Part shown: in pieces, positions 9,887-20,486 of the stretch
Layout of the letters: every line of letters begins with the position of its first letter
Numbering within the stretch: the first letter of the stretch is position 1
DNA from: Ectobius pallidus
Lineage: Eukaryota > Arthropoda > Insecta > Blattodea > Ectobiidae
DNA length: 64,000 nucleotides
NCBI GenBank assembly: GCA_964059195.1
Contig: CAXKWD010000006.1
Coordinates: 175,830,825 to 175,894,824 of the forward strand
Direction: 5' to 3'
The notes under the pieces: model-generated
Told to the model about the DNA's origin: nothing
The model's database searches: none
What the model saw: only the letters and a program-made list of their open reading frames with translations
Translations under genes and position numbers: made by a program

Positions 9887-10568
9887 GGGTCAAGTGAATA
9901 AACATGTAGCAATTGCTTTTACTTGAAAATAACAGAATAAGTTTCAAAATATGTGAATAATAATATAGAATATGCTTGTACTAATAAACAAAAGAAAGTT
10001 GTTGTAGCAAATGCTGAATTTCCCAGCACTTGCTTAAAAAGGTGTGAATAAAACCAAGACTCTGCTTTGACTTCATAGCAAATGCTGCAAATTTTTCAAG
10101 TGTGGTTATACCCATGCTACAGTTTTAATTTTATTGGAAATGTAAATGATGAAATGGCTGCTTTTATGCGAGTGAGAACTCTTAAATATCGCATTCGTGT
10201 TCGGACTCTTGAAAGTGATATCATTCTTCAGAATATGAACAAATTGTAACTGTTTATCACTTTCTTCATTTGTCATAAAAATTTCAGACTCAGAAGATGA
10301 AATTTTGATGTCGATAACAATTAAAAAACACTCACATGTTTCCTACTATTTTCATGACCTGCTAGATTGATGTGTATTTTTAATTATCTCGGGGGCCTTT
10401 ATCCATAGAAAAGGCTAAATTTTTCCAGCATTTACTAGCTAGCACTAGTAAAAGATTATTCACACAAAACTGAGCTAATGCTAGTGCTATTACTTAATGC
10501 TAGATAGCAAATGCTTTTGCTTACACTTAATTCTAAAAGCAAATGCTTGCTTTTTATTCACTTGACCC
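9887..10568. mobile_element. non-autonomous element with 38-bp inverted ends (hAT-like?)
   Basis: GGGTCAAGTGAATAAACATG at 9887 and TTTTTATTCACTTGACCC ending at 10568 are inverted copies that go on as AGCAA-rich subterminal sequence (repeated GCAAATGCT and its complement). No transposase frame, and no clear target duplication. The subterminal repeats suggest hAT, without proof. Confidence 0.65.
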
Positions 10569-10685
10569 TTTGTGCCAAAACCTCTACATAAAGAATTAAG
10601 GTTATCTACAGCTATGTTGCCATGAACATGCCCCTAGATATATTAATTTATAGAAGAATTATGATGTTAGAAATGGGTATCTCAC

Positions 10686-10728
10686 CTGGGATTTCCAACG
10701 GGTCCGGGGCCCACGAAGGCCCTGGGAG
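10686..10728 (-). CDS. candidate host exon, 43 nt, internal
   Basis: A GC-rich 43-nt block stands out from A+T-rich surroundings. On the minus strand it is preceded by a strong acceptor (TGTTTTCTCCTTTACAG) and followed by a strong donor (CAG then GTGAGATA). All three frames are open; in phase 0, which fits the candidate exon at 47655-47733, it reads LPGPSWAPDPLEIP. The protein family is not recognised. The alternative is a chance splice pair, made less likely by the quality of both sites. Host transcript data would settle it. Confidence 0.55.
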
Positions 10729-10759
10729 CTGTAAAGGAGAAAACAGCATATTAGTTCAC

Positions 10760-11120
10760 TTTTAATTACAAGGGCTATTTTTTTTCAACCTTCGATGGGG
10801 CATAAAGTGAAAAACACAGTGAAAATAAAAACTGTTTTATTTGGAACATTTAGGTACACCTTCTACCTACTTCTCTACATAGTCGTGCTTCTATTGAGAC
10901 ATTTGTTGTAGCGTGATAACAACTTTCAAAGACCCTCTTCATAGAAGCGTATTGAGAAAGTCTTCACGGCATTTTGAAGTGTTTTGAAATTCTTCGTTGG
11001 TGTGGAAGCCAGATCTTGACTGGGCTGTTGCTGGGCTTTTTGGAGGATGGAACCATCACTGCCATGCGGTACTGTCACACCCTGTCAAAATTGAAGGAGG
11101 CCTTGCCTTCTCCAATCTGA
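10760..11120 (-). pseudogene. decayed mariner-like transposase 3' part
   Basis: On the minus strand several frames give pieces that resemble the end of a mariner gene (SRYNKCLN, DYVEK-like residues). There are multiple stops and shifts. No inverted repeats were located. From 11120 to 11735 nothing further is recognised. Confidence 0.4.
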
Positions 11121-11734
11121 TGTTCTATTGTTGGATGACAATGTGAGACTGCACTCGGCGACGGCAATGCAAAACCATATTGCAACTCTTCCGTATGCAG
11201 AGCCCTGATTCTTTCCTGGAGGGCTTCTGATGCTCCACTTACGTCACAGTTCATAAAATGCAGGACTAGTTTCGGGAGTCTTCTCCCATCAAAGGCTGCT
11301 GGTCAGCTGGGAACGGTTAGAAGAATTTGGAATCGATAGTTTCTGCGTTTTATTGATATGATATGTGCATAAGATATGTATTTCCTTTTAACATGTTGTA
11401 CATGCAATATGCATCACCTTAATTATCTTCCATTATTCATACACATAAGTAGCCTATGCTTATAAATCAGGCACAAACTTATTGGAGGGAGGAATCAGAT
11501 GCGTGAAAATAGGTTACTGCACATGTCTCTGATAACAATTCATGTTAAAGCCTGCAAACTTTTCTTCTAGTACATAAATGGAACCACGCATAGGTGTGCT
11601 TAACCTAAAAGCATCCAAGCAAATGAAGAGCCGATAGCCATGGTCGAAATGTCTCAAATTTTATAAATCAAAACAGTCAAGACCCATATAAAAGTGCTTG
11701 TGGTTTTGTGAAACCAAATGCGAAATTTAAAAAT

Positions 11735-12035
11735 GTGATTCAATTCATTTATTTCATTGCAAAGATTGTACAAAGCAGCATAGGAACAATTCATATAATA
11801 TATATTCTATACACAATAAATATAAGATACAGTAGTAGAAGCAAGAACAGCTTATTACTTATTCATTAATTAATATTCATGTATTACAGAAGACACTGAT
11901 CATAAGAAACACTCAAAGTGTATAAAATAAGAAACCTTTAGTTTTATATTTGGTCTTAAAAAAGAACTATAGTCTAAAATTGGTATTCCTGTAAACAATA
12001 TAAGGCTTTCTCGATAAGATGATGTTTTAATGATT
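11735..12035 (-). pseudogene. LINE 3' end fragment that runs into the left palindrome arm
   Basis: The minus-strand text from 12020 to 11860 reads like a LINE C-terminus (GIPILDYSSFLRPNIKLK in one frame), followed by a tail near 11735 rich in AATAAATG. The segment crosses the outer edge of the palindrome 11856-12545, so the palindrome arms contain LINE sequence. Clade uncertain. Confidence 0.45.
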
Positions 12036-12545
12036 TATGTATAGCGTAGAGCTTTATCACTGGTACTCACTACTAAATTGCGGTATTTTGTTACCTGTTG
12101 GAGCGCTTTCAACCGCATGGAGCGGCCATCTTCAGCAACTGACTTCCGTGGTGTTGTTGTTGTTGTTGTTGGGAAGACGAATGACTTCCGTGGTGTTGTT
12201 GTTGTTGTTGTTGGGAAGACGAAATGTCTTCCCAACAACAACAACAACACCACGGAAGTCAGTTGCTGAAGATGGCCGCTCCATGCGGTTGAAAGCGCTC
12301 CAACAGGTAACAAAATACCGCAATTTAGTAGTGAGTACCAGTGATAAAGCTCTACGCTATACATAAATCATTAAAACATCATCTTATCGAGAAAGCCTTA
12401 TATTGTTTACAGGAATACCAATTTTAGACTATAGTTCTTTTTTAAGACCAAATATAAAACTAAAGGTTTCTTATTTTATACACTTTGAGTGTTTCTTATG
12501 ATCAGTGTCTTCTGTAATACATGAATATTAATTAATGAATAAGTA
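11856..12545. repeat. 690-bp near-perfect palindrome
   Basis: Arms 11856-12178 and 12226-12545 are inverted copies that I read as identical, apart from one GTT unit in a short repeat. The middle holds a tandem duplicate of a 45-bp unit (TGACTTCCGTGG, a GTT run, GGGAAGACGA) that exists once more on the left side. Both strands therefore carry the same open frame (12035-12366); this is a by-product and not a gene. Such a long unbroken hairpin is either very recent or an assembly fold-back. Confidence 0.9.
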
Positions 12546-12638
12546 CCTTAAAGGTACCTTAAAATGGCAAAAAATATATTGTATTTGTTATTTAATGTTT
12601 CAAATGTTTTGAGCACAAGTGGAAATTAGACAAATGTT

Positions 12639-13400
12639 TTATTTTTTTAAAATCACTTGAGAGAGGTGGCGACCTTCATTGTCTTTACACATTCTGAGTC
12701 TATCAGAAAAACTGTCACTGACACGTTGCAGTAGCGCCGGTGTTATTGCAGCAATTTCTTCTCGAATCCGCACTTTTAAGTCCTCAGTTGCTGCTGGGCG
12801 AGTCTCGTAAACCTTTTGCTTGAGATATATCCCCATAGAAAGTAATCACAAGAACTTAGATCGGGGATTGAGCTGGCCACAGAACATCTCCAAACCTACT
12901 GATGAGACGGTTCGGGAAAAGACCTCTCAAAACATCCATTGACATATTGGCTGTGTGACAAGTCACTCCATCTTGCTGGAAATAAGTGTTCTCATACGGT
13001 GGATAGTGTTGGAGTTCTGGAATGAGGCAGTCTCGTGTTGCTGTCACTGTTACTGCTCGTCCATTATCGTCCTCGAAAAAATACGGGCCGATAATTCCAT
13101 TGGCAAGATCGCGCACCACACTGTCACTTTGGGTGAATGGAGAGGTTTTTCATGAAGATCTTGGGGGGTTGGCAGGCGGCCCAATAACGAAAATGTTGTT
13201 TGTTCACACATCCGCTTAGGTGAAAATGAGCCTCATCGCTCATCCATAGATTTAGGCGTGGGTCTTCTTCAAGAAGCTGTAGCATGTGCTCACAAAATAC
13301 AATACGGCGAGCATGGACCATTTGAATCTTATATGGGTGAAGATGCAGGTCATTATGTAAAATTCTCCTTACGGTTCGATTGGACAGTCCGAGAGCAATG
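12639..13400 (-). pseudogene. mariner-like transposase, broken into several frames
   Basis: Read on the minus strand from 13400 down, three frames give in order WMSDEAHFHLSGCVN (first catalytic aspartate), GIIGPYFFEDDNG, YFQQDGVTCHTA (second aspartate), then RFGDVLWPAQSP and KQKVYETRPAA around the third acidic residue, ending in LRMCKDNEGRHLSQV. The order is correct for a DD34-type transposase of the kind with an N-terminal DUF4817-like helix-turn-helix. At least three frameshifts are needed. The residue after WPAQSP is lost at a frame break near 12856. Its upstream part is cut by the repeat at 13431. No terminal repeats were found. Confidence 0.75.
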
Positions 13401-13430
13401 CTGTGACGCCTGGAAGATCTTCGAGGGCTT

Positions 13431-14134
13431 CTTGCGGATTTGCATTCTCTGAGGTGTTCTGCATGATACTACATAAAGTTTTTGTTCCAAATCGCAACCT
13501 TTCCTTGTTAAAATTGAGCCTGAAATATGGGGTTCGATGTAATACGCGTTCAGTCCAGAACTTGGTTTGGTGCAAATTACGTTGAGTCCACATTTTAGAC
13601 GAGATCACGTTTGAAACAGGTGGTGCGTTGAACTTTACGACGTCCATTTTTTGCAGGTGTTGTCCTAATGAAAGTGGTATTCACCAGATGCTGAAACAGA
13701 TGTCATTAGCGGTCAATAATAAAAGAAGAGAAGCGTAGATTTTCCATGATTTAACATTCTTAAAAAAAAAAAAATTGTTTAAATTTTGACAATTTGGTAC
13801 TTCGGCAATAGTTCACTTTGTGTTAATACGATCAGATGTGATTGTAATTCTTAAATAGAATACTAACTTGCATCTTTTTAAATGATTATTATTATAGTGT
13901 TGGGTCAAAACATGTTAAGTCCATTACTTTCGAAACTTTAACTATCAATAAAAGATGTCAATGAAAAGAATGATTTGACAAACCCAGTATATTTAACTAT
14001 ATATTAATTACTGATTCTGATCAGAAAAAAATATTGCAAATTCGTTTGATATGTTTGGCCACAAACAGTTTTTCGTCATTCCTGAAAAATCATTATTTTT
14101 GGGCTAAACGTGTTTTGAATGACGCTCCTCATAC
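13431..14134 (+). mobile_element. element D, left-truncated copy
   Basis: Matches 47873-48610 over its whole length (shared ACATAAAGTTTTTGTT, CCTGAAATATGGGGTTCGAT, CAATAATAAAAGAA and the last bases CGCTCCT). The left terminal repeat is missing; the right one is present. No coding capacity. Several copies of an ACGCGTTNAGTCC-like motif remain. Confidence 0.8.
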
Positions 14135-14140
14135 ATCTTA

Positions 14141-14307
14141 AAGCCCTTTTTTGTAATTTAAGTATGTGGGCCATGTTATTTTTAGTTGTGCTTCCCTATA
14201 GTTCAATGCCGTATGTAAGGTACGAATGAATAATGCGAAAGTAAATATTTATTAATGCTGCTTTGTTAATGTAGTTTGACAAAGCAGCATTAATAAATAT
14301 TTACTTT
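14141..14307 (-). pseudogene. LINE reverse transcriptase fragment ending in a hairpin
   Basis: Minus strand 14285-14141 encodes a LINE RT C-terminal piece: INKAALINIYFRIIHS, YGIELYGST, then LKLQKRALRCM. Its 5' border is a perfect 29-bp inverted repeat (14239-14267 and 14279-14307) around an 11-bp loop, so the first bases of the fragment are copied back in the opposite direction. This is another retroelement whose truncated end folds back on itself. Confidence 0.7.
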
Positions 14308-14464
14308 GGCATGATTGAACCACTAGTAACAGATGCCTCTGAGATAGGCCGATACAAAACAATTGATTCCATGGAATACATGGTAATCACAGCAGGCACA
14401 AATGACATCTTTCAAAACTCGGCTGCTTCTTTCAAAAGTTTGGTGTGTTATCATTGTCCACTGG

Positions 14465-14780
14465 CATGATCTTGTAGTTAGCGTCGCTGACTACAGATCC
14501 GTAGGCCCGGGTTCGATTCCTGGTACCTCCTTGGATTTTTTCTGAGGTAGGGAGGTCTGGTAGGGGTGCACTGAGCCTCGTGATTCAAACTGAGGAGCTA
14601 CTTGATAGAGAAGTAGCGGCTCCAGTCAAGAAAACCACCATTAACGACCGTGGGTGTCGGCATGCTGACCACATGCCCCCCAATCCTGCCATCTGCCTAT
14701 GGCAGATGACGCAGCGGTCGAGTGGTAGGCCAAGTCCCTCCAGGGATGTAGCGCCACGGAGTTTAGTTTGTATTATCATA
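14465..14780 (+). repeat. tRNA-derived SINE (family 1)
   Basis: A-box-like TAGTTAGCGTCG near 14476 and a perfect B box GGTTCGATTCC at 14510-14520, followed by a body shared with the minus-strand copy at 29665-29840 (CTGAGGAGCTAC, TGCCATCTGCC, GCAGCGGTCGA). No target duplication was identified. Confidence 0.8.
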
Positions 14781-14869
14781 ACTTGCCCTATCAGACACGA
14801 TCTGCCGACATGGTCTTGTGACGAAAAACTGACACGCGTATAAAATACTATTGCAGGAAGTACTGTAAC

Positions 14870-15483
14870 GCAAAGATCATAGATCTAAGTAACTATGACA
14901 GAAGTAATTTTACAAGTCATGGGCTTCACTTAAATAGAAGGGGTAAGATTAGTTTGGCAATGTATGAAGCTAGGCTTTCACGGCCGGCGAAAACTAGATG
15001 TACATTTACCGGGCTATGTGGCCGTGGTCGTGATCCGTCTCGCGGTGTTGCTGACGTTTCGCCTCGATCTGCATTGGGCATCCTCGGAGCTGTGTTCAGC
15101 ATGATGGTTGGCTGAGTCAGTTAGTTTGGCAAATTACATTTGTAGAGCAATATTAAAGGATTTATCTGGTGACACTGTAAAGGTAGTTGCAAATTTTGAC
15201 TTTTGTTTATCTTCAAGTTTGACCCCTGTTGTGGGAAACTAGGTCCTTTTCAATATTCTGGTTTACATGTATCTGTTCTTGATAATACTTTCGAAAGTAA
15301 CCATTCATCAAAAAAATTCATAAAAAATCAGCACTTGTGATGGTTTAGGTGTTTACAGTTCATCAAAATGTTGATGGCGTATCAAACAAATTAACTCTGT
15401 TGGATGACCTAATTACTGACGATACTCCAGACATCATGATCATCACCGAACACAGGTTGAAGGATTATGAGATAAGTGCAATA
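14870..15483 (+). pseudogene. LINE X, piece 1: 5' part and start of endonuclease
   Basis: This is the first of nine pieces of one plus-strand LINE. Before 15240 it encodes a segment with YDRSNFTSHGLHLNRRGK and, after a 160-bp insert at 14961-15120, YICRAILKDLSGDTVK. The HGLHLN block recurs in the ORF1 or SGNH-like region of CR1/Jockey-group LINEs. From 15360 it encodes the beginning of an apurinic-type endonuclease (HQNVDGVSNK, DIMIITEHRLKDYEI, with the EH metal-binding pair). The frame stops at about 15483, where a cluster of other elements begins. Broken by stops as well as by insertions. Confidence 0.75.
14949..15132 (+). mobile_element. short retroposon with 12-bp target-site duplication
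   Basis: TTAGTTTGGCAA at 14949-14960 is repeated at 15121-15132. The 160-bp insert contains CTTTCACGGCCGG, CGGGCTATGTGGCCGTGG and TGACGTTTCGCCTCGATCTG. Similar ACGTTTC / GAAACGT modules end Penelope-like elements, so this may be a retroposed end of such an element or a SINE using it. Deleting the insert restores the LINE frame (ISLA then NYICRA). Confidence 0.8.
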
Positions 15484-15598
15484 ATAGTATATTGCGATAC
15501 TAGTCCTTAGGCGGTGCATACGGATCGAGTAAAGTGTTTTTTCAATTTCTGAGATCGTTATGTGCTTATGGAATGAGTATTGCATGCTACTTTTTGCT

Positions 15599-16247
15599 AC
15601 GGTTGCCATATGCCCGGTTTTTCACGGACATGTCCTCTTTTTTAGGGTTATAATTTCTGTCCAGGTGGAAATTTTAATTTCGGAAAAATGTCCGGGTTTT
15701 CTGAATGGATCAGACTATAACTTCAATGACTTTTTTTTTTTTTACATGAGCCAACAGTCCTCGAGCCCAACGAGCCGAGCAGAGCATATTGCTAGTTCAA
15801 TATAATTAATAGCATTTCACTTGTACGGAATTCCATGCCTAACTTGTCTTAAGGAAGAAACCTTTGCTGAACAAGATAAGACCTACAGAGAAATACGCTT
15901 GGTCCAACGAAGGTCAAAGTGCATTAAAAGTGAAAAATATTTAGGCAACTTTATTTCCACTTGTACTTACAGTTGCATGTAGAGTAGGCCTACTGAATGT
16001 ATTGTCTTTTGAGTCAACATACCAGTACCTGAATATTATAATTACTTGTTAAATGTAAACTAAATCAGTTCAGTTACATAATTATTTATAATTGAAAATT
16101 TGAATGCTCTTACCACACATTATATTTCTTTTGCTCTATGAATAATAAGGGCTATAAAATAACCTCATTCAGTTATTGTGTAGATAGGTATCAACAAATG
16201 TGTCCTCTTTTTTACTCTTGAAAATATGGCAACCCTACAGTTTTAGC
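15599..16247. mobile_element. non-autonomous DNA transposon (hAT-like ends)
   Basis: Ends GGTTGCCATATGCCCGG and AAAATATGGCAACC are imperfect inverted repeats, each followed inward by GTCCTCTTTTTTA-type sequence. No transposase frame. GGTTGCCA-type ends are common in hAT-group MITEs. The exact target duplication is not clear. Confidence 0.55.
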
Positions 16248-16305
16248 ACGACGATTATTTATATCAATTTAATTATATTAATTGAGATATTATGTATATA
16301 CATTA

Positions 16306-17148
16306 CTAGCTTAAAAGGCCTGGCGTCGCCCGGGTTTTTTATTTTGTAACTGGAAATGAACTTATGAAGGATTTTAGATTTTTAAATTCTAGGTCCTAAT
16401 ATAGGTATTTATAATTCGAAATAGGAAGAACGACTTACCACACTCAAACTATACCCTCAGAAAATGCTTGATATAGCTTTTTATGGCTCATAGAGGATGT
16501 AGAATTTTGCATCCCATCGCTTGTACGGTAGGCCTACACAGCAAGCCTGTTAGGGGTTCAAATGAGAAGAAAGAGAAATTCCAGTAACATAAAATTGTAT
16601 TATCATGGCAGAGAATTTTTATTTCTTACACTCATGTTACCATAAAACCGTTTTGGGGATGGAATTAAACAGAAATGCAATATCACTTTCATACTTCTCT
16701 TCTTAAAACATATTACCTTACCTCGTATTGTTTTCTCTATTTCCAGGCTAAAGAAAGTTATGTGACTGCATTATTTTCGTGGATTTAATTCTTTAATATT
16801 TATTTATAACATTATTATATTGATAGCTTTTCTAAATTGTGAAAGTCACGTTTCATTTTTTTCCAAACCCATCTGACATCTGTGAGATCAGTAGCAACAA
16901 TACACTGTTGTGATTTGGATTTGATAATTCTGTGTAAAAAGGGATTAAGTATTTTCAAAAACATTTGATTTTTGGCATTTAAATCAAAATTGTTCAAAAT
17001 CCTTTTTTAGTGAGCACCTACATTATGAAACGAAGGTACTGTCATAATTCCAAGTCTCTACGTATTATAGTTTAGGCTTCATGTTGATTCCTGTCAGTCA
17101 GTCATTCATTCATTCAGTCAGTCAGGACAAAGCCTTTTATACATTAGA
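16306..17148 (-). mobile_element. Helitron family A, complete non-autonomous copy
   Basis: On the minus strand the element starts TCTAATGTATAAAAGGCTTT and ends GCTAG followed by T, with the host A/T junction on either side. A degenerate GC-rich hairpin lies 8 bp before the final CTAG. There are no terminal inverted repeats and no target duplication, as expected for Helitrons. About 843 bp, with no Rep or helicase frame. Related copies: 7641-7862, 56975-57600, and the 3' half of 49447-50446. Confidence 0.85.
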
Positions 17149-17675
17149 GATTGAAGATGGTTGTCATATTTTAGAAAGTGGTTCGCATGTGATGGTTGTT
17201 ATGGGGACGGAATATTTGTAAATAAGTACTGTTGTCCGAGTTGCTGAATTATCTTGTCCCAGGCAGTTGTATAATGAGCTGGAGAAATTTCGGCAGAAAT
17301 AGGAGGACCTTCAACGTCTGTAGGAATAAGTACAAGAAGTAGTTTGGATCTAAACACCATGAGCGGGGATGGAGGAATTGCCTTAAATAACTGTACAAAT
17401 TGTACTATTATGATAAATATATCAAAATAAAGGCTTGTATTGTGATGGTTTTACTTATGGCACTTGTGCTTTTTGTAATTTTTACAGCATTGAGATTTCT
17501 TTTGTTTTCATAGAACCAGATTGAGTGTGGGAATGTCAAGTTACGATCCATGGCAACAATAATCGTAAGTACCACTAATTAGTTACATCGTGCAAAAACA
17601 TAAATAACATGACCCTATTGTCTAGCTACAGTAGAGCGAATATGCATAAAGGTTGAGTTGCTGTTTTTGCAAATA
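17149..17675. other. no recognised gene
   Basis: Between Helitron A and the mariner. A weak plus-strand frame ends near 17410 (ALNNCTNCTIMINISK), followed by an AATAAAGG-like signal. It may be the 3' end of an unidentified transposon gene. Nothing else is visible. Confidence 0.3.
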
Positions 17676-17677
17676 TA

Positions 17678-18765
17678 CGAGGTCTGATTGGGAAGTTTTA
17701 AGAATTGATCCACCACTGCTTATTGGTTTGGCAGGCAGGTACACCGAAGATGAGGGGTTAATCATTGACTTGTCCTTGAATGTCCTCTGACAGGAAAGTG
17801 CATTTCCTTTATTCAGTTCGTTGCGGCAGCTGGTTGAATGAGGGTATGTTACGGCTTGTTGCCGGATTCTGTCTGATTGAAAATGGATGTAAAAACGGAG
17901 CAACGAGTTTGGGTGAAACTTTGTTTTAAAACCGGGAAATCAGCTTCTGAGACTTACGAACTATTAAAAACAGCTTTTGCAGATAGCTGTCTGAGCCAGT
18001 CAAATATTTTTGTGTGGTTCAACAGATTTAAAAATGGCCACAAATCATTTGAAGATGAACCACAGTCCGGCCGTCCTTCCACTTCAAAAACGAATGAAAA
18101 TGTTGTGAAAGTTCACGATTTAGTGCGCTCTGATCGTAGACTTACAATTAGGGAGATGGCTGATGAACTTAATTTAAGTTTCTATGCAGTTCAGTCAGTT
18201 TTAACTGAAGATCTGAACATGCGTCGAGTGTCCGCAATATTCATTCCAAAATTGTTGTCACATGACCAGAAACAACACCGACTTGAAGTGTGCCAAGAAC
18301 TGATTAATCAGGTTAAAAATGACCCAGATTTCTTAAATAGGGTAATTACAGGTGACGAATCGTGGATATATGGATATGATCCTGAAACCAAAGTTCAGTC
18401 TTCACAGTGGAAGAGTCCAGATTCACCAAGACCGAAAAAAGCACGGCAAAGTCGGTCGAATGTGAAGACAATGTTGGTGATTTTTTTCGATTATACCGGT
18501 ATTGTGCAACATGAATTTGCCCCTAGAGGACTGAAAGGGAAGCAATTTGACTCGACTGAAGACATCCAGGCAAACACCGAGAGCGTCCTTAACACACTTC
18601 AGAAAAAAAAAAAATTTCCAGGAATGTTTCCAAAAGTGGAAACACCGTTGGAGTTTGTGTTCAGTCAGAAGGGGACTATTTTTAAGGAGATGCATCACAG
18701 TAGCATTTAAGTATCACCATTGTGAAATTACAAGCCCATTCTTAAAACTTTCTAATCAGACCTCG
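17678..18765 (+). mobile_element. mariner-like element with internal deletion
   Basis: Inverted ends CGAGGTCTGATTGGGAAGTT and AACTTTCTAATCAGACCTCG, about 30 bp, flanked by TA at 17676-17677 and 18766-18767. Length 1088 bp, about 200 bp shorter than a complete mariner. The loss falls inside the transposase gene. Confidence 0.9.
17883..18710 (+). pseudogene. mariner transposase lacking two catalytic residues
   Basis: The start ATG at 17883 opens a good N-terminus: two helix-turn-helix units (LKTAFADSCLSQSNIFVWFN and RLTIREMADELNLS) joined by the GRPSTS linker. The first catalytic aspartate is in VITGDESWIYGYDPETK at about residue 160. After QHEFAPRG (residue about 219) the sequence jumps directly to LKGKQFDSTEDIQANTE, so roughly 80-100 residues holding the second and third aspartates are gone. 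A run of A at 18603-18614 then shifts the frame; the expected FQECFQKWKHRWSLC goes on in another frame. It might still bind terminal repeats but cannot catalyse transposition. Confidence 0.9.
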
Positions 18766-18767
18766 TA

Positions 18768-18919
18768 CATTTCAGAGAAAACTCAGAGTTAGTAGTTGAA
18801 TTAGATTTGACTGACATTTTCTGTGAAGGCAGTACAGAATTTAGTGGAGTTAAATTTAAAATTGGCAACATTAGTAGTATAATAGTCAGCATATATAGGT
18901 ATCCAAGTAGTAGACCAGG
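18768..18919 (+). pseudogene. LINE X, piece 2: endonuclease
   Basis: Encodes ELVVELDLTDIFCEG and FKIGNISSIIVSIYRYPSS, the middle of the endonuclease domain (the S-I-Y-R block). It begins right after the mariner TA and ends at the CCAGG where the foldback element 18920-20486 is inserted. The next residues of the same frame are found at 20487. Confidence 0.8.
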
Positions 18920-20486
18920 GCCCTATTTCATAAAACTCTACGTGTGACAAATACGACAATTATGTCAAGTCTGACAAATTTGTCAACATATCATGACAAT
19001 CCTATTTTTCATAAATATTACAACTTTTCCTTACATTACAGGGAATTTAATGTAAATTGTCAGGCTAAATTTTATTTATCCAAAATGGCATCAGTTCATT
19101 TCATGACTGACCACAGGGGTCCTGAATAAGGGTACTGTATGCCTCAGTATTACAATATTAACATTATACAATATAAATAGCATAAGAATGCAATTAGGAT
19201 TTACTGATTTAAGCGTCTTAACTCAGCTGGAGGAGTATTAATAATCTTCTATTTAAGTGGAATACAAGTGCCTGTGTAGGATACAAAGCGAGTCTTTTAT
19301 TATCCCCACAAGTATGGTACGCACAAGTTCCATGGATATTCCTAGGGGGAGAAGATAATTCCATGTGAATTTCGGTAAAGTGCCTCTGTTACCAAACAAA
19401 AGACCAGTCACTGACCAATGACTCAACTCGATGCCATAACGTTGAGCAAGGTCTGGAAGACATGGTTTGTAAATTGATTTCTTCTCTTCGTCAACTGCAG
19501 AAGCCTGGTTCAAGTCAATTTCAAATCTTAAGGTAGGAACTAATACCAAAGCTTTTCCATTTTGATGATTTATGGCTATAATGTCAGCTCTCCTAGAAGA
19601 ACCATTTGTCGAGATACAATGAACCTCCTCATAGACATTCCATTTCATCTGCTTCAGAATAGTGGCTAGAGCAGTTCTCACTTTGTGATGCCTTGTAGTG
19701 ATAAGAAGTTCGTTTTTGGGGCAGGATCCCAGTACATGTCCTAATGTTTCTATCTCACTGCAATTAGGATAACGACAGTGTTATCCTAGACCTGCCAGGC
19801 ACAACACGAACTGCAGTGATGTTGTGTTTTCATAAATGCGACAATTTTATGTAAACCTAAAGATTACTTTAGTACACTGTAGATGGCTCTCATATACATG
19901 AGCGATAACCTATCTCAACATTGAATGTGATACCTAAGCAATCGATTATTACTAACAAAAATAACTGAATTAAATCTCTCTTTGAATACAAAGTCACTGA
20001 ATTTGAAAGTTAGGTTAATCTGTTGCCTAAAAACCCTGCATGATCTTGTGTCTATTTCATCATCACTACTGCTAATATCACTACTACTAGTGACAATTTA
20101 GCAAGTTTATTAACAAGACAATTTAAATCACAAAAACAGTTTGCCAAGTTATGCCACACATTTATATAACCTACTGACTTGGCCTACATATGAAAGATTT
20201 CCTGTCACTTCTGTAATGACAATTCTACATTTTTTGTAAATTTGTAAATATGTCAACAAAGATTAATGTTTTTTGGTAAGCATCCAAAGATTTGACATAT
20301 TTGTCAGACTTTTACCTTAAACTCAAAAGTTTTGAGAAACAACAATACGTATAATTGTTATACAAATGTACAAAATTGTCATGACAATATTATGTCAAGT
20401 TGTCAGGTTTTATGAAAAACAAAACTGTCAAAATGTAAACCTGTAAAACCTGTCACCTGTAAAATTGTAACTTTATGAAATAGGGC
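18920..20486. mobile_element. foldback element E (CCWGG target), copy 1
   Basis: Ends GCCCTATTTCATAAAACTCT and CTTTATGAAATAGGGC are the outermost part of long, imperfect inverted arms rich in TGTCA/TGACA motifs. Flanks are CCAGG (18915-18919) and CCTGG (20487-20491). The same element occurs at 51317-52173. No transposase frame. A LINE 3' end is inserted at about 19125-19810. Superfamily not assigned. Confidence 0.75.
19253..19800 (-). pseudogene. LINE 3' end with restriction-like endonuclease domain
   Basis: The minus-strand frame 19681-19253, with about 100 bases upstream in broken frames, encodes a LINE C-terminus. Upstream on the same strand is a knuckle-like piece (LGHVLGSCPKNELLIT). The main frame then gives RTALATILKQMKWNVYEEVH, SSRRADIIAINHQNGKALVL and VPTLRFE. 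The R-A-D-I...TLRFE arrangement resembles the PD-(D/E)xK endonuclease that follows the reverse transcriptase in R2-type LINEs (usual form RPDI...D-T-RFE). Here proline is replaced by alanine and the second aspartate by valine, so activity is unlikely. It sits inside foldback element E. No RT is present. Confidence 0.65.

Noticed and set aside
12035..12366. Identical 109-residue proteins on both strands
   Set aside because: The two arms of the palindrome give the same frame twice; no homology and no other support for a gene.
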